Origin: Apodemus sylvaticus
Taxonomy: Eukaryota > Chordata > Mammalia > Rodentia > Muridae
Direction of reading: 5' to 3'
Length of the DNA: 64,000 nt
Assembly (NCBI RefSeq): GCF_947179515.1
Contig: NC_067495.1
Coordinates: 63,014,127-63,078,126 of the forward strand
The notes under the pieces are model-generated. The model was not told where the DNA came from, made no database searches, and saw only the letters and a program-made list of their open reading frames with translations. The translations under genes were made by a program, and so were the position numbers. Below are positions 1 to 9,009 of this stretch, one piece after another. Positions within the stretch are counted from its first letter, which is position 1; each line of letters starts with the position of its first letter.

Positions 1-104
1 CTCCACATTGGGGTAGCACTGGGTACATCAGACCACACACTAGGGCAGACATTATTATACTCAGGAGTAGTTTGACAACACAAATGGACTCCATATTGTT
101 TTTT

Positions 105-108
<4 letters not shown>

Positions 109-143
<35 letters not shown>
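109..143. repeat. (TG)n microsatellite
   Basis: An uninterrupted TG run. Bases 1-108 and 144-250 are AT-rich sequence with no recognised feature. Confidence 0.95.
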
Positions 144-145
<2 letters not shown>

Positions 146-259
146 TTAAGAAAAAGGAATAACATGAAAACAGATAGGGACTATGGTACCAAAAAATATA
201 ATAAAAATATTTATGAAAATATTAAAAATTGTTTTGGGGGGGTTGGATTTGGTTTTTTT

Positions 260-395
260 GAGACAGGGTTTCTCTGTATAGCCCTGGCTGTCCTGGAATC
301 CACTCTGTAGACCAGGCTGGCCTCGAACTCAGAAATCTGCCTGCCTCTGCTTCCCAGAGTGCTGGGATTACAGGCATGCGCCACCACCGCCCAGC
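260..395 (-). repeat. B1 SINE
   Basis: A full-length, little-diverged B1 seen as its complement, from GAGACAGGGTTTCTC to CACCACCGCCCAGC. Confidence 0.95.
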
Positions 396-416
396 AAAAA
401 TTAATTATTATTTTAA

Positions 417-500
417 AGGCTGGGGAGTATGGCTTAGAGGCAGTACATGTAGTAAGTATGAGGCCCTGAGCTTGATTCTTAGCACTAAAAAAAAAAAAAT
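417..500 (+). repeat. ID-type SINE
   Basis: A tRNA-Ala-derived ID body (GGCTGGGGAGTATGGCTTAG, then GAGGCCCTGAGCTTGATTC) followed by an A-rich tail. Confidence 0.8.
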
Positions 501-569
501 AAAATGCATCTTCCCTCCAAACAAAATCCCAAATCTCTTTTCTGAGTTTTATTGTTGCTATTATCTGCT

Positions 570-680
570 TTTATATCAGGCCTAGAACTTGCTCCGTACA
601 CCAGACTGGCCTGTAGGCCACAGAGATCTGACTGCTTCTACCTTCCAAGTACTGGTGTGTACCACTATACCTGGATGATA
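570..680 (-). repeat. Diverged B1 SINE
   Basis: A complementary B1 remnant: GGCCTAGAACTTGCTCCG, ACCAGACTGGCCTG and the GTGTGTACCACTATACCTGG end. Confidence 0.75.
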
Positions 681-712
681 TTGCTTTTATTTTGTTGTTG
701 TTGTTGTTTTTT

Positions 713-892
713 AAAGACTTATTTATTTAGTGTATATGAGTGCTCTCTTTGCATGTATACCTTCATGCCAGAGGACAGCATCAGATTTCACTACAGATGC
801 TTGTGAGCCTCCATGTGCTTGCTGGAAATTGAACTCAGGACCTTTGGAAGACCAGTCAGTGCTCTTAACCGCTGAGCCATCTCTCCAGCCAC
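713..892 (-). repeat. B2/B3-family SINE
   Basis: The complement of the tRNA-derived head, GCTGAGCCATCTCTCCAGCC, closes the element at its right end. Confidence 0.85.
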
Positions 893-902
893 CAAAATGT
901 TT

Positions 903-1069
903 GTTTATTGTATTTATGGGTTCACTGTAACTGTCTTCAGACACACCAGAAGAGAGAATCAGATCTCATTACAGATGGTTGTGAGCCACCATGTGGTTGC
1001 TGGGAATTGAACTCAGGACCTCTGGAAGAGCAGACAGTGCTTTTAACTGTTGAGCCATCTCTCCAGCCC
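903..1069 (-). repeat. B2 SINE
   Basis: A low-divergence B2 complement (GAGCCACCATGTGGTTGCTG, then TGAGCCATCTCTCCAGCCC), placed directly next to the B2/B3 element at 713-892. Confidence 0.93.
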
Positions 1070-1089
1070 AATTTTGCTGGTTTTTAAAC

Positions 1090-1222
1090 GGAGGCCTACT
1101 GTTTAGCTCTAGCAGGCCTGGAACTCACTATGTATACCAGGGTGACCTTGAAATCACAGAGATCTGCTTTACATCTGCCTCTAGAGTACTGAAATTAAAA
1201 GGTGTGCACTACCATGCCTGAC
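1090..1222 (-). repeat. B1 SINE, diverged
   Basis: A B1 complement with AGCAGGCCTGGAACTCAC and the ACTACCATGCCTGAC end. It is followed by (TG)n at 1230-1268. Confidence 0.8.
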
Positions 1223-1228
1223 TTTTAT

Positions 1229-1269
<41 letters not shown>

Positions 1270-1311
1270 TGTTACTATGAAGATTTTTTTTCATGATTTT
1301 GTATTTTTTTG

Positions 1312-1560
1312 TAGTTCAGGCTGGACTTGAACTTGTGATCCTCCTGTTTCTACCTCTATAGTGCTGGGATTAGAGGGTAGTGACCATGCAGTTATTAAAA
1401 TGCAGTTAAATATTGAGGTGGTGGTACATGCCTGCAATTCCAATACTTGAGAGGGTGAGGCAGGAGGTTTACCATGAATCCAAGGCCAGCCTGGACTGCA
1501 GAATGAGTTCAAGGCCAGGTAGAGCTGCAGAATGAGACCCTGCCTCACAAAACCAAAACC
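1312..1560. repeat. Two B1 fragments in opposite orientation plus (TG)n at 1230-1268
   Basis: A minus-oriented partial B1 lies at about 1312-1392. A plus-oriented B1 lies at 1412-1560 (GGCCAGCCTGGACTGCAG) with an A/C-rich tail. Bases 1561-2380 are unique sequence with no recognised gene. Confidence 0.8.
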
Positions 1561-2382
1561 AACCCCCCACAAAAATGCAGCTAAACAATGTAGTTAAATA
1601 TATCAATGTTTTCCTTAGCTTCGTGTCCTTGAGAACGCCTTCTCATTTCAAGATTGTTTTTTGCTGGTGTTTTGTTCTGGTTCCCAGCAAGCCCTGTTCT
1701 ATCTTCTTGGGAATGTTCCATTTGTCCCTGTGATTGGAGGCTGTGCTCCCACCTCTCCCAGTTTTGCTGCCATGTGCAAGTCCAATTCATCTTCCAAGGC
1801 CATGACTGCCTTGGAACTGTGAGTTCCATTTAAGCGGGCACAGGGTCTCTCTAGTTTATCCCTAGGGAACAGGACAGCCACCGGGCTCCTGGGGACATTG
1901 CCACCTGTTCTCATCTGTTCTGGGCTGAGGGGTCCTTGCCAGCAGGCAGTGTTCCTCACCTGTGTACAGCCGAGCCTACGCTAGGAGACCCTGGCTGGGA
2001 TTTGCCTTTCTAGGACTTCCTGGTAGTTCTGGAAATGTGCACAACTGTCCTAGGCTGTGCCCTTTCCTGTTCGTATTGTCCCTATCCTCCCCAGTAGACC
2101 TGGCTCTCAGAAAGCCTGCTCAGGTGACCACACTTCCTGGCTGCTGACACCAGGAGGCAGGGTTGCTCTCTTCCTAGCAGAAGTACCTTTGCTAGGTGTG
2201 ATGGTAACTTCAGGGGAGCTAGAGATATCCAGGCAGCTAGTAGACTTTCATTTCTGCATGTGGCTAAGAGAGGCCGGCATTTAGATAATGAGTAGATTGA
2301 GTAATGAATGTATGACTCGGCATCATCTGATCTGTTAAGGGCTTGAATAGAACAACTAGGAGGAGGAAAGGTGAATGCAATT

Positions 2383-2420
2383 CTCCCTCCCTCCTTCCCT
2401 CCCTCCCTCCCTCCCTCCCT

Positions 2421-2468
<48 letters not shown>
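2383..2468. repeat. (CCCT)n-(CT)n polypyrimidine microsatellite
   Basis: CCCT/CCTT units pass into a long CT run; the whole tract is homopyrimidine on the plus strand. Confidence 0.95.
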
Positions 2469-2472
<4 letters not shown>

Positions 2473-2526
2473 GGATTGGTTTGAGACAAGGTTTCTTTCT
2501 TCCTCCTCCTCTTTCCCCTTCTTTTA

Positions 2527-2661
2527 TGAGACAGGGTTTCTTTGTGTGGTTCCTGCTGCCTGGGAACTTACTATGTAAACTGGGATGGCCTTGAACCTCG
2601 AGACCCACCTGCCTTGGCCTCCTGAGTGCTGGAATTAAAAGCATGTACCACCACCTGGCTG
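2527..2661 (-). repeat. B1 SINE
   Basis: A B1 complement, GAGACAGGGTTTC to ACCACCACCTGGCT. Confidence 0.88.
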
Positions 2662-2818
2662 AATTGGCTTCTTTTTGAGCTGAGACATTCAGCACTCCTG
2701 AAACTTTCATGTTCAGGTGGAGACTCACTTGGTGCTGTGACTGCCCTTTGACCTTCTTAGGCAGATGGCAGATTGAGGGACTTCTTGGTTTCTACAACCT
2801 CATATTTATGTGCACTAC

Positions 2819-2819
<1 letters not shown>

Positions 2820-2870
<51 letters not shown>

Positions 2871-2893
2871 ATATATACTAGGAATATATAGTG

Positions 2894-2927
<34 letters not shown>

Positions 2928-2935
2928 TATATGAT
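2820..2935. repeat. (TA)n microsatellite with (TA)/(CA) extension
   Basis: About 24 TA units (2820-2868) are followed by a second TA run that grades into CACACA. The tract is self-complementary. Bases 2936-3320 are unique, with a short CATA run at 2966-2990. Confidence 0.95.
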
Positions 2936-3324
2936 ACATATGATGGGAGCTCTTAACCAATTGTAACATACATACATACATACAAACATATCTTACTGGT
3001 TTTCTTTCTTTGGAGAACCTTAATACACTAGTGATACCCAGGCTGTTTTCTGCTGTCACCTGACTCCTGGTGGCATTGTTGTTACCCCCACAATTTTTAG
3101 ATTTTCAAATATTGATCCCATACTCAGATCTCTCTTCACTACTGCCATCCTGAGAACCTCAAGGCTCAGAGATCAAGGAGAACAAACTGGGGAACAGGTG
3201 TAAACTCTGGCCAGACATGTTTTTCAAGGGCTTTAGCAGAAAGGGACCCTAATGCATCTAATCACTGCACCAGACCCTGCGCCTGTACCTACATGCTGCT
3301 CCTGTGCCACTACTAGCTTATTTT

Positions 3325-3508
3325 AAAACAATTTATTTTATGTGTATGGGTGTTTTTGCCTGCCTGCATGCCTGCTGCCCAAAGAAGCCAGAAGAGGGGA
3401 TCAGATCATGGGACTGGAATTACAATTGGTTGTGAGCAGCAATGTGAATGCTAGGAATCAAAACGGGGTCTTCTCAAGAGCTCTGAACCTCGGAGTTTCC
3501 CTCCAGAC
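3325..3508 (-). repeat. B3-type SINE
   Basis: A B3/B2-like complement: TTTATTTTATGTGTATGGGTG at the left, CCAGAAGAGG in the middle, and a degraded tRNA-like head at the right. Confidence 0.8.
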
Positions 3509-3680
3509 CCTGCTAAGTTGTATTCATCCCTAAAAAACTGTTTGTTTGTTTGAATCACATCACATTAAGGGACAAAACAAGGTTGGCAAGGATGATCTAG
3601 GAACAGATAATTATTTCTGTGGAGGCAGTCAGGACTAAGGGAGAGTTGGACAAAGGGGTCTTTAACTGTATCTGGAACTT

Positions 3681-3724
<44 letters not shown>

Positions 3725-3836
3725 TCATTTTTCGTTTTTAGACAGGCTCTCACTGTGTAGCTCTGGGTGGCTTGGAACTTGCTTATGTACCAGGCTGGCT
3801 TCCACCTTACAGAGAGCTGCCTGCCTCTGCCCAACC
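3681..3836 (-). repeat. (TTTC)n then B1 SINE complement
   Basis: (TTTC)n covers 3681-3726. A diverged B1 complement covers about 3740-3836, followed by an ID/B4-like remnant to about 3955. Bases 3956-4234 hold nothing recognised. Confidence 0.75.
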
Positions 3837-4234
3837 CAAATTTTTACTTCTTAACTGGTGCTTTGATTTTTGCGCCATTCCATTTTGGGACTGGAACTCA
3901 CAAAGTCATGCATGTTAGGCAAGTGTTCTATCCTAAGCCACAGTCCATAGCCCCTCTACTTTCTTTTTAAACAAGATCCTATTGTGTATTTATTATCTGT
4001 GGTATGTGAAAATAACAGTTCAATACTAGAACACCTTCCTTACCCAAGCATCCCAGGTAGATAGGGCTATTCCTTTTCCAGGTAAGTACCACGATTCTTG
4101 AGGAGATAAGGACAGTGGTGGTAACAGCAGTTCAGAGGCCACCTGAGCCAGCCTTTCACACCCCTCAGGCTCTTGCAACCCCAGAATTGTAACCCCCAAC
4201 TTTAGACCCCTATGAAGAACACACCCAGTCAGTT

Positions 4235-4863
4235 ATCTCTTTGCAAGTAACTTTTATTTACAACTGTTTTGGTGGCTTTTTTTCCTCATTATTTTTTAGG
4301 GGCACTAGGCATCAGCAGCCAGAGGGAAAATCTGCAGTGAAATCAAACTCATTCTGCCCTAGCCACAGCTCGGGAAGCTCATTGGCTCGGTCTAGCCCCA
4401 ATTCTACCACCAGAGACATCAGCACCTCCTCATCCACTGGGTCAGAATCAATGATAGCAGGGCTCTGGGCACCAGCAGGAGGAGAGACTGATCCCGGTGA
4501 TCCTCCCACTACCAGTGGGCCACTGACCCAGTTTTGCATGGGCTCTTCCTCCCCTGGTAGGCCTGCACCGGTAAGGGCAGCGGCAGCGGTAGCTGCAGCC
4601 CCTTGATACTGGCTATTAAGCTTCTGCAGCTGCATGCTGGCCAGCAGGTGAGGGGTAGGGTGCAGGTTGAAGGATGGCGGTTTGGTAGAAGAGGTGGCAG
4701 TAGGAGAGTCGATTGGAGGTGACGATCCAGTGGAGCTACTGGGAACTCCATTGGCTTTGGCTCCATTTGCAGTGACCCCAGGGTAGTGCAGGACGGTCAC
4801 TGCCTTGCGATCTTTCGCTCCAAGGTTAGAGTAGGCCAGAGAATTCATTTCCTGGTTGGCATC
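4235..4863 (-). other. Cited1: Cited1 exon 3 (terminal exon: most of the coding region plus short 3'UTR)
   Basis: The acceptor AG sits at 4865-4864 after a pyrimidine-containing tract. The exon opens in phase 0 with codons for DANQEMNSLAYSN, reaches the stop at 4312-4314, and has a 3'UTR of only about 75 nt to the inferred cleavage site. The exon is moderately GC-rich, and a plus-strand open frame over 4241-4606 is its antisense shadow. Confidence 0.9.
4253..4258 (-). terminator. Cited1: Cited1 polyadenylation signal AATAAA
   Basis: The plus strand reads TTTATT, so AATAAA lies on the minus strand 54 nt past the stop codon. Cleavage is expected about 15-25 nt further, near 4235. A pyrimidine- and A-rich stretch follows. 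Confidence 0.85.
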
Positions 4864-5444
4864 CTAGAAGACAGAATGGCACACCATAGTAGCCATCTTC
4901 CTGATTTTCCCTTTGGAATTCATGGGATATTGGAGTTAGTGGGTAGGTAGTAGGAGGAGCCAGTTAGGTTTCTTTAGCTACTGTGGTTCTGATTCCTAAG
5001 TTTAGACCCTAGCTGTAGAACTGGAGACCACATTATTGGAAGTGGGCTTCCCTCCCCTGCTACTCTATGTGCTCCCCTGTCTAAAAAGGGCCCCCTGTTT
5101 TCTCTCTTCTCAGCCTCACTCTAATCTACCACAGTGATCTTGTTCCAATCTGCTGTTTTTGACCCACTTCCTACTGTCTCTTTCAACACCCCTAGTGAGT
5201 TTGATTCAAACACTTTTGAACAAGTTATTCTCATTTCTCCCAGACACAGCCCTGCTGTATCTTCTCTGGTCAAGCACACTGGCTACAGGCCACACCTAGG
5301 AAGAAGGCCTGGTGCGTGACCTCCTCCCCTAAAGTCCATCTTTCCATGCCTTAATATCTCCATCTGTAAAATGTCAAAACTCACCTCCTTCCCAGAGGTG
5401 GTGCCACCCTTGACATCAAGTGCAGGCCGCGACATGGTTGGCAT
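4312..5444 (-). CDS. Cited1: Cited1 (Msg1) CBP/p300-interacting transcriptional co-activator, 203 aa, join of 5385-5444 and 4312-4863
   Basis: CITED1 is a nuclear adaptor without a DNA-binding domain. It binds the CH1 (TAZ1) domain of CBP/p300 and links it to factors such as SMAD4, TFAP2 and oestrogen receptor alpha. On the minus strand the ATG is at 5444-5442, and the first 20 codons end at 5385, followed by a GTGAGT donor. The second coding exon starts at 4863 after TTCTAG, in phase 0, and ends at a stop at 4312. The protein begins MPTMSRPALDVKGG. It carries the family motif MQLQKLNSQY at about residues 97-106, then a rodent-type alanine-rich stretch (about 109-119). The conserved acidic C-terminal transactivation segment runs from IDSDPVDEEVLMSL to LGQNEFDF (about 158-195). 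The length is as I remember it for mouse CITED1. CITED2 and CITED4 are excluded by the N-terminus. The exon join is inferred from splice consensus and family alignment from memory. Confidence 0.97.
4864..5384 (-). other. Cited1: Cited1 intron 2
   Basis: A short intron (521 nt) with donor GTGAGT and acceptor TTCTAG, in phase 0. It contains no repeat I recognise. Confidence 0.9.
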
Positions 5445-5509
5445 TTCAGAGCCTGGGCAGAAGTCCGATGAATCGATGGGAGCTGATGCTGCCAGCTGGG
5501 GCTCTTGGT
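5385..5509 (-). other. Cited1: Cited1 exon 2 (5'UTR end plus first 20 codons)
   Basis: On the minus strand the exon starts at 5509 after TTACTTGCAG and ends at 5385 with donor GTGAGT. It has 65 nt of 5'UTR and 60 nt of coding sequence. Two nearby ATGs (5444-5442 and 5435-5433) are in the same frame. The first is chosen because it gives the family N-terminus MPTMSRPAL. The UTR part contains no in-frame stop. Confidence 0.88.
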
Positions 5510-5519
5510 CTGCAAGTAA

Positions 5520-6889
5520 AAGAGAAGAAATAAAGGTGAAGGACACAGTAGAAAATCTGAAGTCAGGGTGAATCCATTCAGCCACATAAGGATGCTGAGA
5601 GGGTTAAACTCAAAAAACAGAGAGCACCTGGGCAGAGGGCAGAAACAGAGCTGCAGCTCCGTCCTGATGCAGGGCGAGCTCTATTCAGCCAGGGTCTAAC
5701 AGTGCTGAGAGAGGACACATGAACATTTACTCATACAGGTTATTTCAGACTCCAGAGGTAGGGGTGGCACTGGTTCTGGTTCTGAGAGCAGGCATGTCCC
5801 TGAGAAAGCAGTTCACCATAGCAGTGGGTCACCAGCGTCCAGGTCTTCATCCAGGTCCAGGTGTTCTGGAGACCCCAATGCAGCAGGAGCCCCATAGAAT
5901 AGCTGGGAAGAGCTCAGTTCCTCCACATCTCAAGACAAGTGTCCCAGAGCCCATGACCAGGCCACACCCATGTGTGGTTGAGAGGAGAAAGGATTCTTCG
6001 CGGAGGGAAAAAAATCCTATGGTTTTTAGCATGGAAGCAACAGCAGCAGTTTGGAGAGCAGCATCTAGTAGTCCTATGCCAAAGGCCTCTCCTGATCATT
6101 GGCCATGTCTTCATCCCTGAACTCACTCAGATGGCTTCTAAAGAAATGATTCTCTGGCTCACGTGCCAAAGACACAAGAGAACGAGGGGGGGAGGAACAA
6201 GGTAAAACAAAACAAAAAAGACCCACCTCAAATTCGGAAAATTTAAAATTCTTGTTTTCCTGAAAGTGCGTTTTTATAAGCCTCACATGTTCTAGCGTTA
6301 TCATCTTGAGGACTCCAATAGTCATTTCTCAAAGGGGCTAGAATTTGCTAGGACTCAACCCTCCTTGTTATTCCCAGTGGTCATTAGGAATGTGCTGGCT
6401 TCTAAAGTTACCATTATCCCCCCTCTTCCCCCCCTCCCCCCAACATCGGCCTACTCTCGATGTGTCCCGGCACCACTGCTTGACTGAAGAGGCAACCCTA
6501 GGCTAGTTCAGCCATCTATCTCAAGTGAAGGGCGCTACCGTGCGGCGTCGTCAGGAGGGCCAGCACTGCCACTATTTCAAGTTCCTCATCGCTTCACCTT
6601 CACATCCATCTTCTTTCTCCCGTGCGCCACCCGCACCCCAATGTACAAAAGAAAAAAAAGCCCCAAGAGCCACAAAAATGGGGAGGGGGAGGGTATGAGG
6701 AAAGTGCGTGTGTTCTGGCGTGGGCTCGCCGAGCAGGCCCTTCTAACATTTCCCTCGGGGCGCGCCAGCCAGCCCGCGCCTCAGAAAGCTCGGGAGCCCG
6801 TCTAAGAGGCGATTGCATCCCCCACCCTCACCCCCACCCAACAACCCCAGTTTCTGTCTCCTACCCCACCCTTCCGTCCATTTGAGGGG
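5520..6889. other. Unique sequence in Cited1 intron 1
   Basis: No SINE, LINE or coding exon is recognised. It is moderately GC-rich and contains a C-rich run (6419-6440). CpG frequency rises towards the right edge, where the island begins. Confidence 0.6.
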
Positions 6890-7087
6890 AAAAAAAACTT
6901 GGTTTGTGGATGTCTGGGTCTGCTCTGAGCCACGAAGCGATGGCCGCGAAGCAGCGGCGAGGCGCCGCGGAAAAAAGCCGCGCAACAAGTGCGGACTCGG
7001 CGGCGGCGGCTCGCGCCTCCTGCCTCCCGCCGCCTGGCCCCGCCTGGCCGCCCTCTAAGAAGGCCCTCGCCCACGTCGATAGAGGGT

Positions 7088-7150
<63 letters not shown>

Positions 7151-8640
7151 GGGGTAAGAGAGGGGCAGGTCTGGGGGGGGGGGGTCTCGAACCTGTCCCG
7201 GGAGCAAAAGTTAAAAATGACACCAACCGGTATACTCCACCTCCATTGCTAGTGAGAAATCTAAATGTCCAAACAGCACTGCGGCTTGGCTTGCACGCGC
7301 TCCAAGCAGCCCAGCTAGACTCGCCACCTGAAAACTAAAGGCCCGTTGTTTATGGACAGCTCGCCCGGCCTCCTCGACGCGCCCGGAGAGAGCCACCAGC
7401 GCAGGCTTGGCCGGCCGGAGCCCCGCACCCCTGGCGCTATCCCCCGCGCTTGTGCCTGAGGACTCCAAGCTTCCTTTACCTCAGGTGCTCAGAGGCAGAC
7501 TGGCGACGAAGCACGGGGTCTCCGCGTCAGCGCGACTTTGGGGACCCGCAGCGTCTCCGCGCGCGGGGGCGCACTTTGGCGCCAGCAGCAGTGGCTCGCG
7601 CGCCTCGCACACACTTCCGAGCGCCCTCGGAGCGTCGGATGCTGCCGCTGCTCCCAGCCGGCTAGCAAAGATTCCAGGTGCCGAGGGGATGTGATAACTT
7701 AACCCAAGGTCAGTCGCAGCGCTAAAAGTGGCATGGTCCTGACTAGCTGTCCCACCCCTGATCAGGCGCCCCGCGAGGCAGAGGCTGGGTGCTGAGCGGT
7801 CGCTTCCCCTCGAGAGGGGCGTGTGCACCGGGGTCTTGCTGCTTGGGGAAAAGCAAGTTGCCCGAATGTTCCAACTTCCAGCTCGCAGCTCGGCTGAACT
7901 CAGCCAGAAGCCCTTCTAGCCTCCAGCCCCCAAGGAAAGAAGAGCTTTGTGCGGCCCCCGAGCGGCCTGATGCAGTCCTGGCTATTGGCAAAGTCGGGGA
8001 AGCAGAGCCGGAGAAAGCGCGGGCGCAGGAGTGGATCTGCTGCGGGTTTCTCCGGACAAGTGGGCTCCGCGTCCCGCGGGCCGGCCAGCCGGGGCTGCCG
8101 CCCCCTGCCCCGCAGCTCCGGCGGCAAACAAGTCCCCCAGCCCCTGGGCCGGCTCTGCCGCCGCCCGCGCCCTCGGCCCCTGCTGCCCAGCCCAGCGCCC
8201 TACCGGGCGGCCCGGCTTACCTCCGCGAAGCTGCCTGCCCGGGAGAGGAAGGCTCACGGGGGCTGAGGTGCAGACGAAGCGACCTAGCCCCGAGCCCCTT
8301 GGCACGCACCCTGCGGCCGCCGCCGCCGGGAGCCGCTTGCTTCAGAGCCCCCAGCCGCACCGGAGGCCACTGGACCCCAGGGCGCCTGGGAAAAGCCTGC
8401 ACCACCCGCGCCGCGCCGTGCCGCGCCGCCCGCCGCACCGCACCGGGCAGCGCCGAGCAGCCCGGACCCGCGCTCGTGCCGGCCCGCAGCTTCGGCGCCG
8501 GGACTCCGGGGCGGTGGCGATCACAGCCGCCACGCTTGGTTCTCGGCGCCGGGACGCGGCTCTTAAGCCCCCACTGACGCCCGGAGAGCCCTGGCGCACA
8601 AGCACACAGCAGCAGGCTGGCCTCGGCTAGGAATCCCAGG
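6890..8640. promoter_or_regulatory. CpG island inside Cited1 intron 1
   Basis: The sequence is strongly GC- and CpG-rich with repeated GCGC, CCGCC and GCCGCC motifs. The long open frames on both strands here are low-complexity by-products of GC richness. The island stops just short of exon 1 and grades into the promoter at about 8780-9060. It could be an alternative or antisense promoter, but no exon structure can be proven from sequence. Confidence 0.8.
7091..7143. repeat. (GA)n microsatellite followed by G-runs
   Basis: About 26 GA units are followed by runs of nine or more G at about 7146-7154 and 7173-7185. The tract is homopurine on the plus strand and lies inside the CpG island. Confidence 0.95.
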
Positions 8641-8773
8641 AAGGACAGACCCCTTTCCCCCCTTTTTTCCCTCTCCCCCCAATTTTCACGTCTTTATAAC
8701 CGGCTTAGAGCATTATTAGCACATGTCCTGGCTCGTGGGCGAGTTGGTGGCAAAATCTGAACTGGATACTTAC

Positions 8774-8904
8774 GGAGGGCCCGAGCGGGTGCTGTGCCTT
8801 CCTCGCGTCTGGTCCTCTCTGCCAGGAGCAGCCCCGCGCCGATAGGTTGTGGGAGGAGCAGCCAGGCGGAGCGAGCCTCCTCACCGCAGCTCAGCAGAGC
8901 ACTT
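8774..8904 (-). other. Cited1: Cited1 exon 1 (non-coding; 5' end inferred)
   Basis: A strong donor (CCCTCC followed by GTAAGT) lies at 8773-8768. The 5' end is placed about 30 nt downstream of a TATA box at 8934-8928. The exon is GC-rich, contains no ATG in the Cited1 frame, and splices across a 3.26 kb intron to the acceptor at 5510. With exons 2 and 3 this gives an mRNA of about 0.9 kb, as expected for Cited1. An alternative donor-like GTGAGG lies at about 8884, so a shorter exon 1 is possible. Confidence 0.7.
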
Positions 8905-8927
8905 CTGCAGCTGTGCCGCCGGGAACA

Positions 8928-8934
8928 TTTTATA
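8928..8934 (-). promoter_or_regulatory. Cited1: Cited1 TATA box (TATAAAA)
   Basis: The minus strand reads CTCTATAAAATGTTCC. The box is about 30 nt upstream of the inferred TSS and upstream of a good exon 1 donor, in a GC-rich context. It is the only TATA-like site that places exon 1 at the expected gene length. Confidence 0.75.
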
Positions 8935-8955
8935 GAGGCGGCTGGCGTGTGTGGC

Positions 8956-8965
8956 CCTTTAAAGG
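8956..8965. promoter_or_regulatory. CArG box (SRF-type), CCTTTAAAGG
   Basis: The ten bases match CC(A/T)6GG exactly and are palindromic. They lie 21 bp upstream of the Cited1 TATA box, a position typical of proximal CArG elements. SRF occupancy is inference only; the TTTAAA core could also serve as a weak TATA. Confidence 0.45.
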
Positions 8966-9009
8966 CGCTCGAGCTGGTGCAGTCACCGTGGATCTTGTGA
9001 AAGCAAAGG

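Larger units (their letters stand above)
5510..8773 (-). other. Cited1: Cited1 intron 1
   Basis: It is bounded by GTAAGT at 8773-8768 and TTGCAG at 5515-5510. The right half is a CpG island (about 6890-8640) with a GA repeat. The left part (5520-6880) is unique sequence without SINEs. No coding exon recognisable by homology is seen inside it. Confidence 0.75.

Noticed and set aside
417..500. Possible tRNA gene
   Set aside because: The tRNA-like boxes belong to an ID SINE with an A-rich tail. No complete cloverleaf is supported here or in the other ID copies (51052-51125, 61345-61430).
4241..4606. 121-aa plus-strand open frame
   Set aside because: It is the antisense of Cited1 exon 3 and 3'UTR; the minus-strand protein is clearly the real one.
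7789..8630. Long plus-strand open frames (262 aa and 199 aa) in the CpG island
   Set aside because: Both are proline/alanine/arginine-rich low-complexity readings that overlap in different frames, with further open frames on the minus strand. No domain is recognisable. This is what GC-rich DNA with few stops produces.
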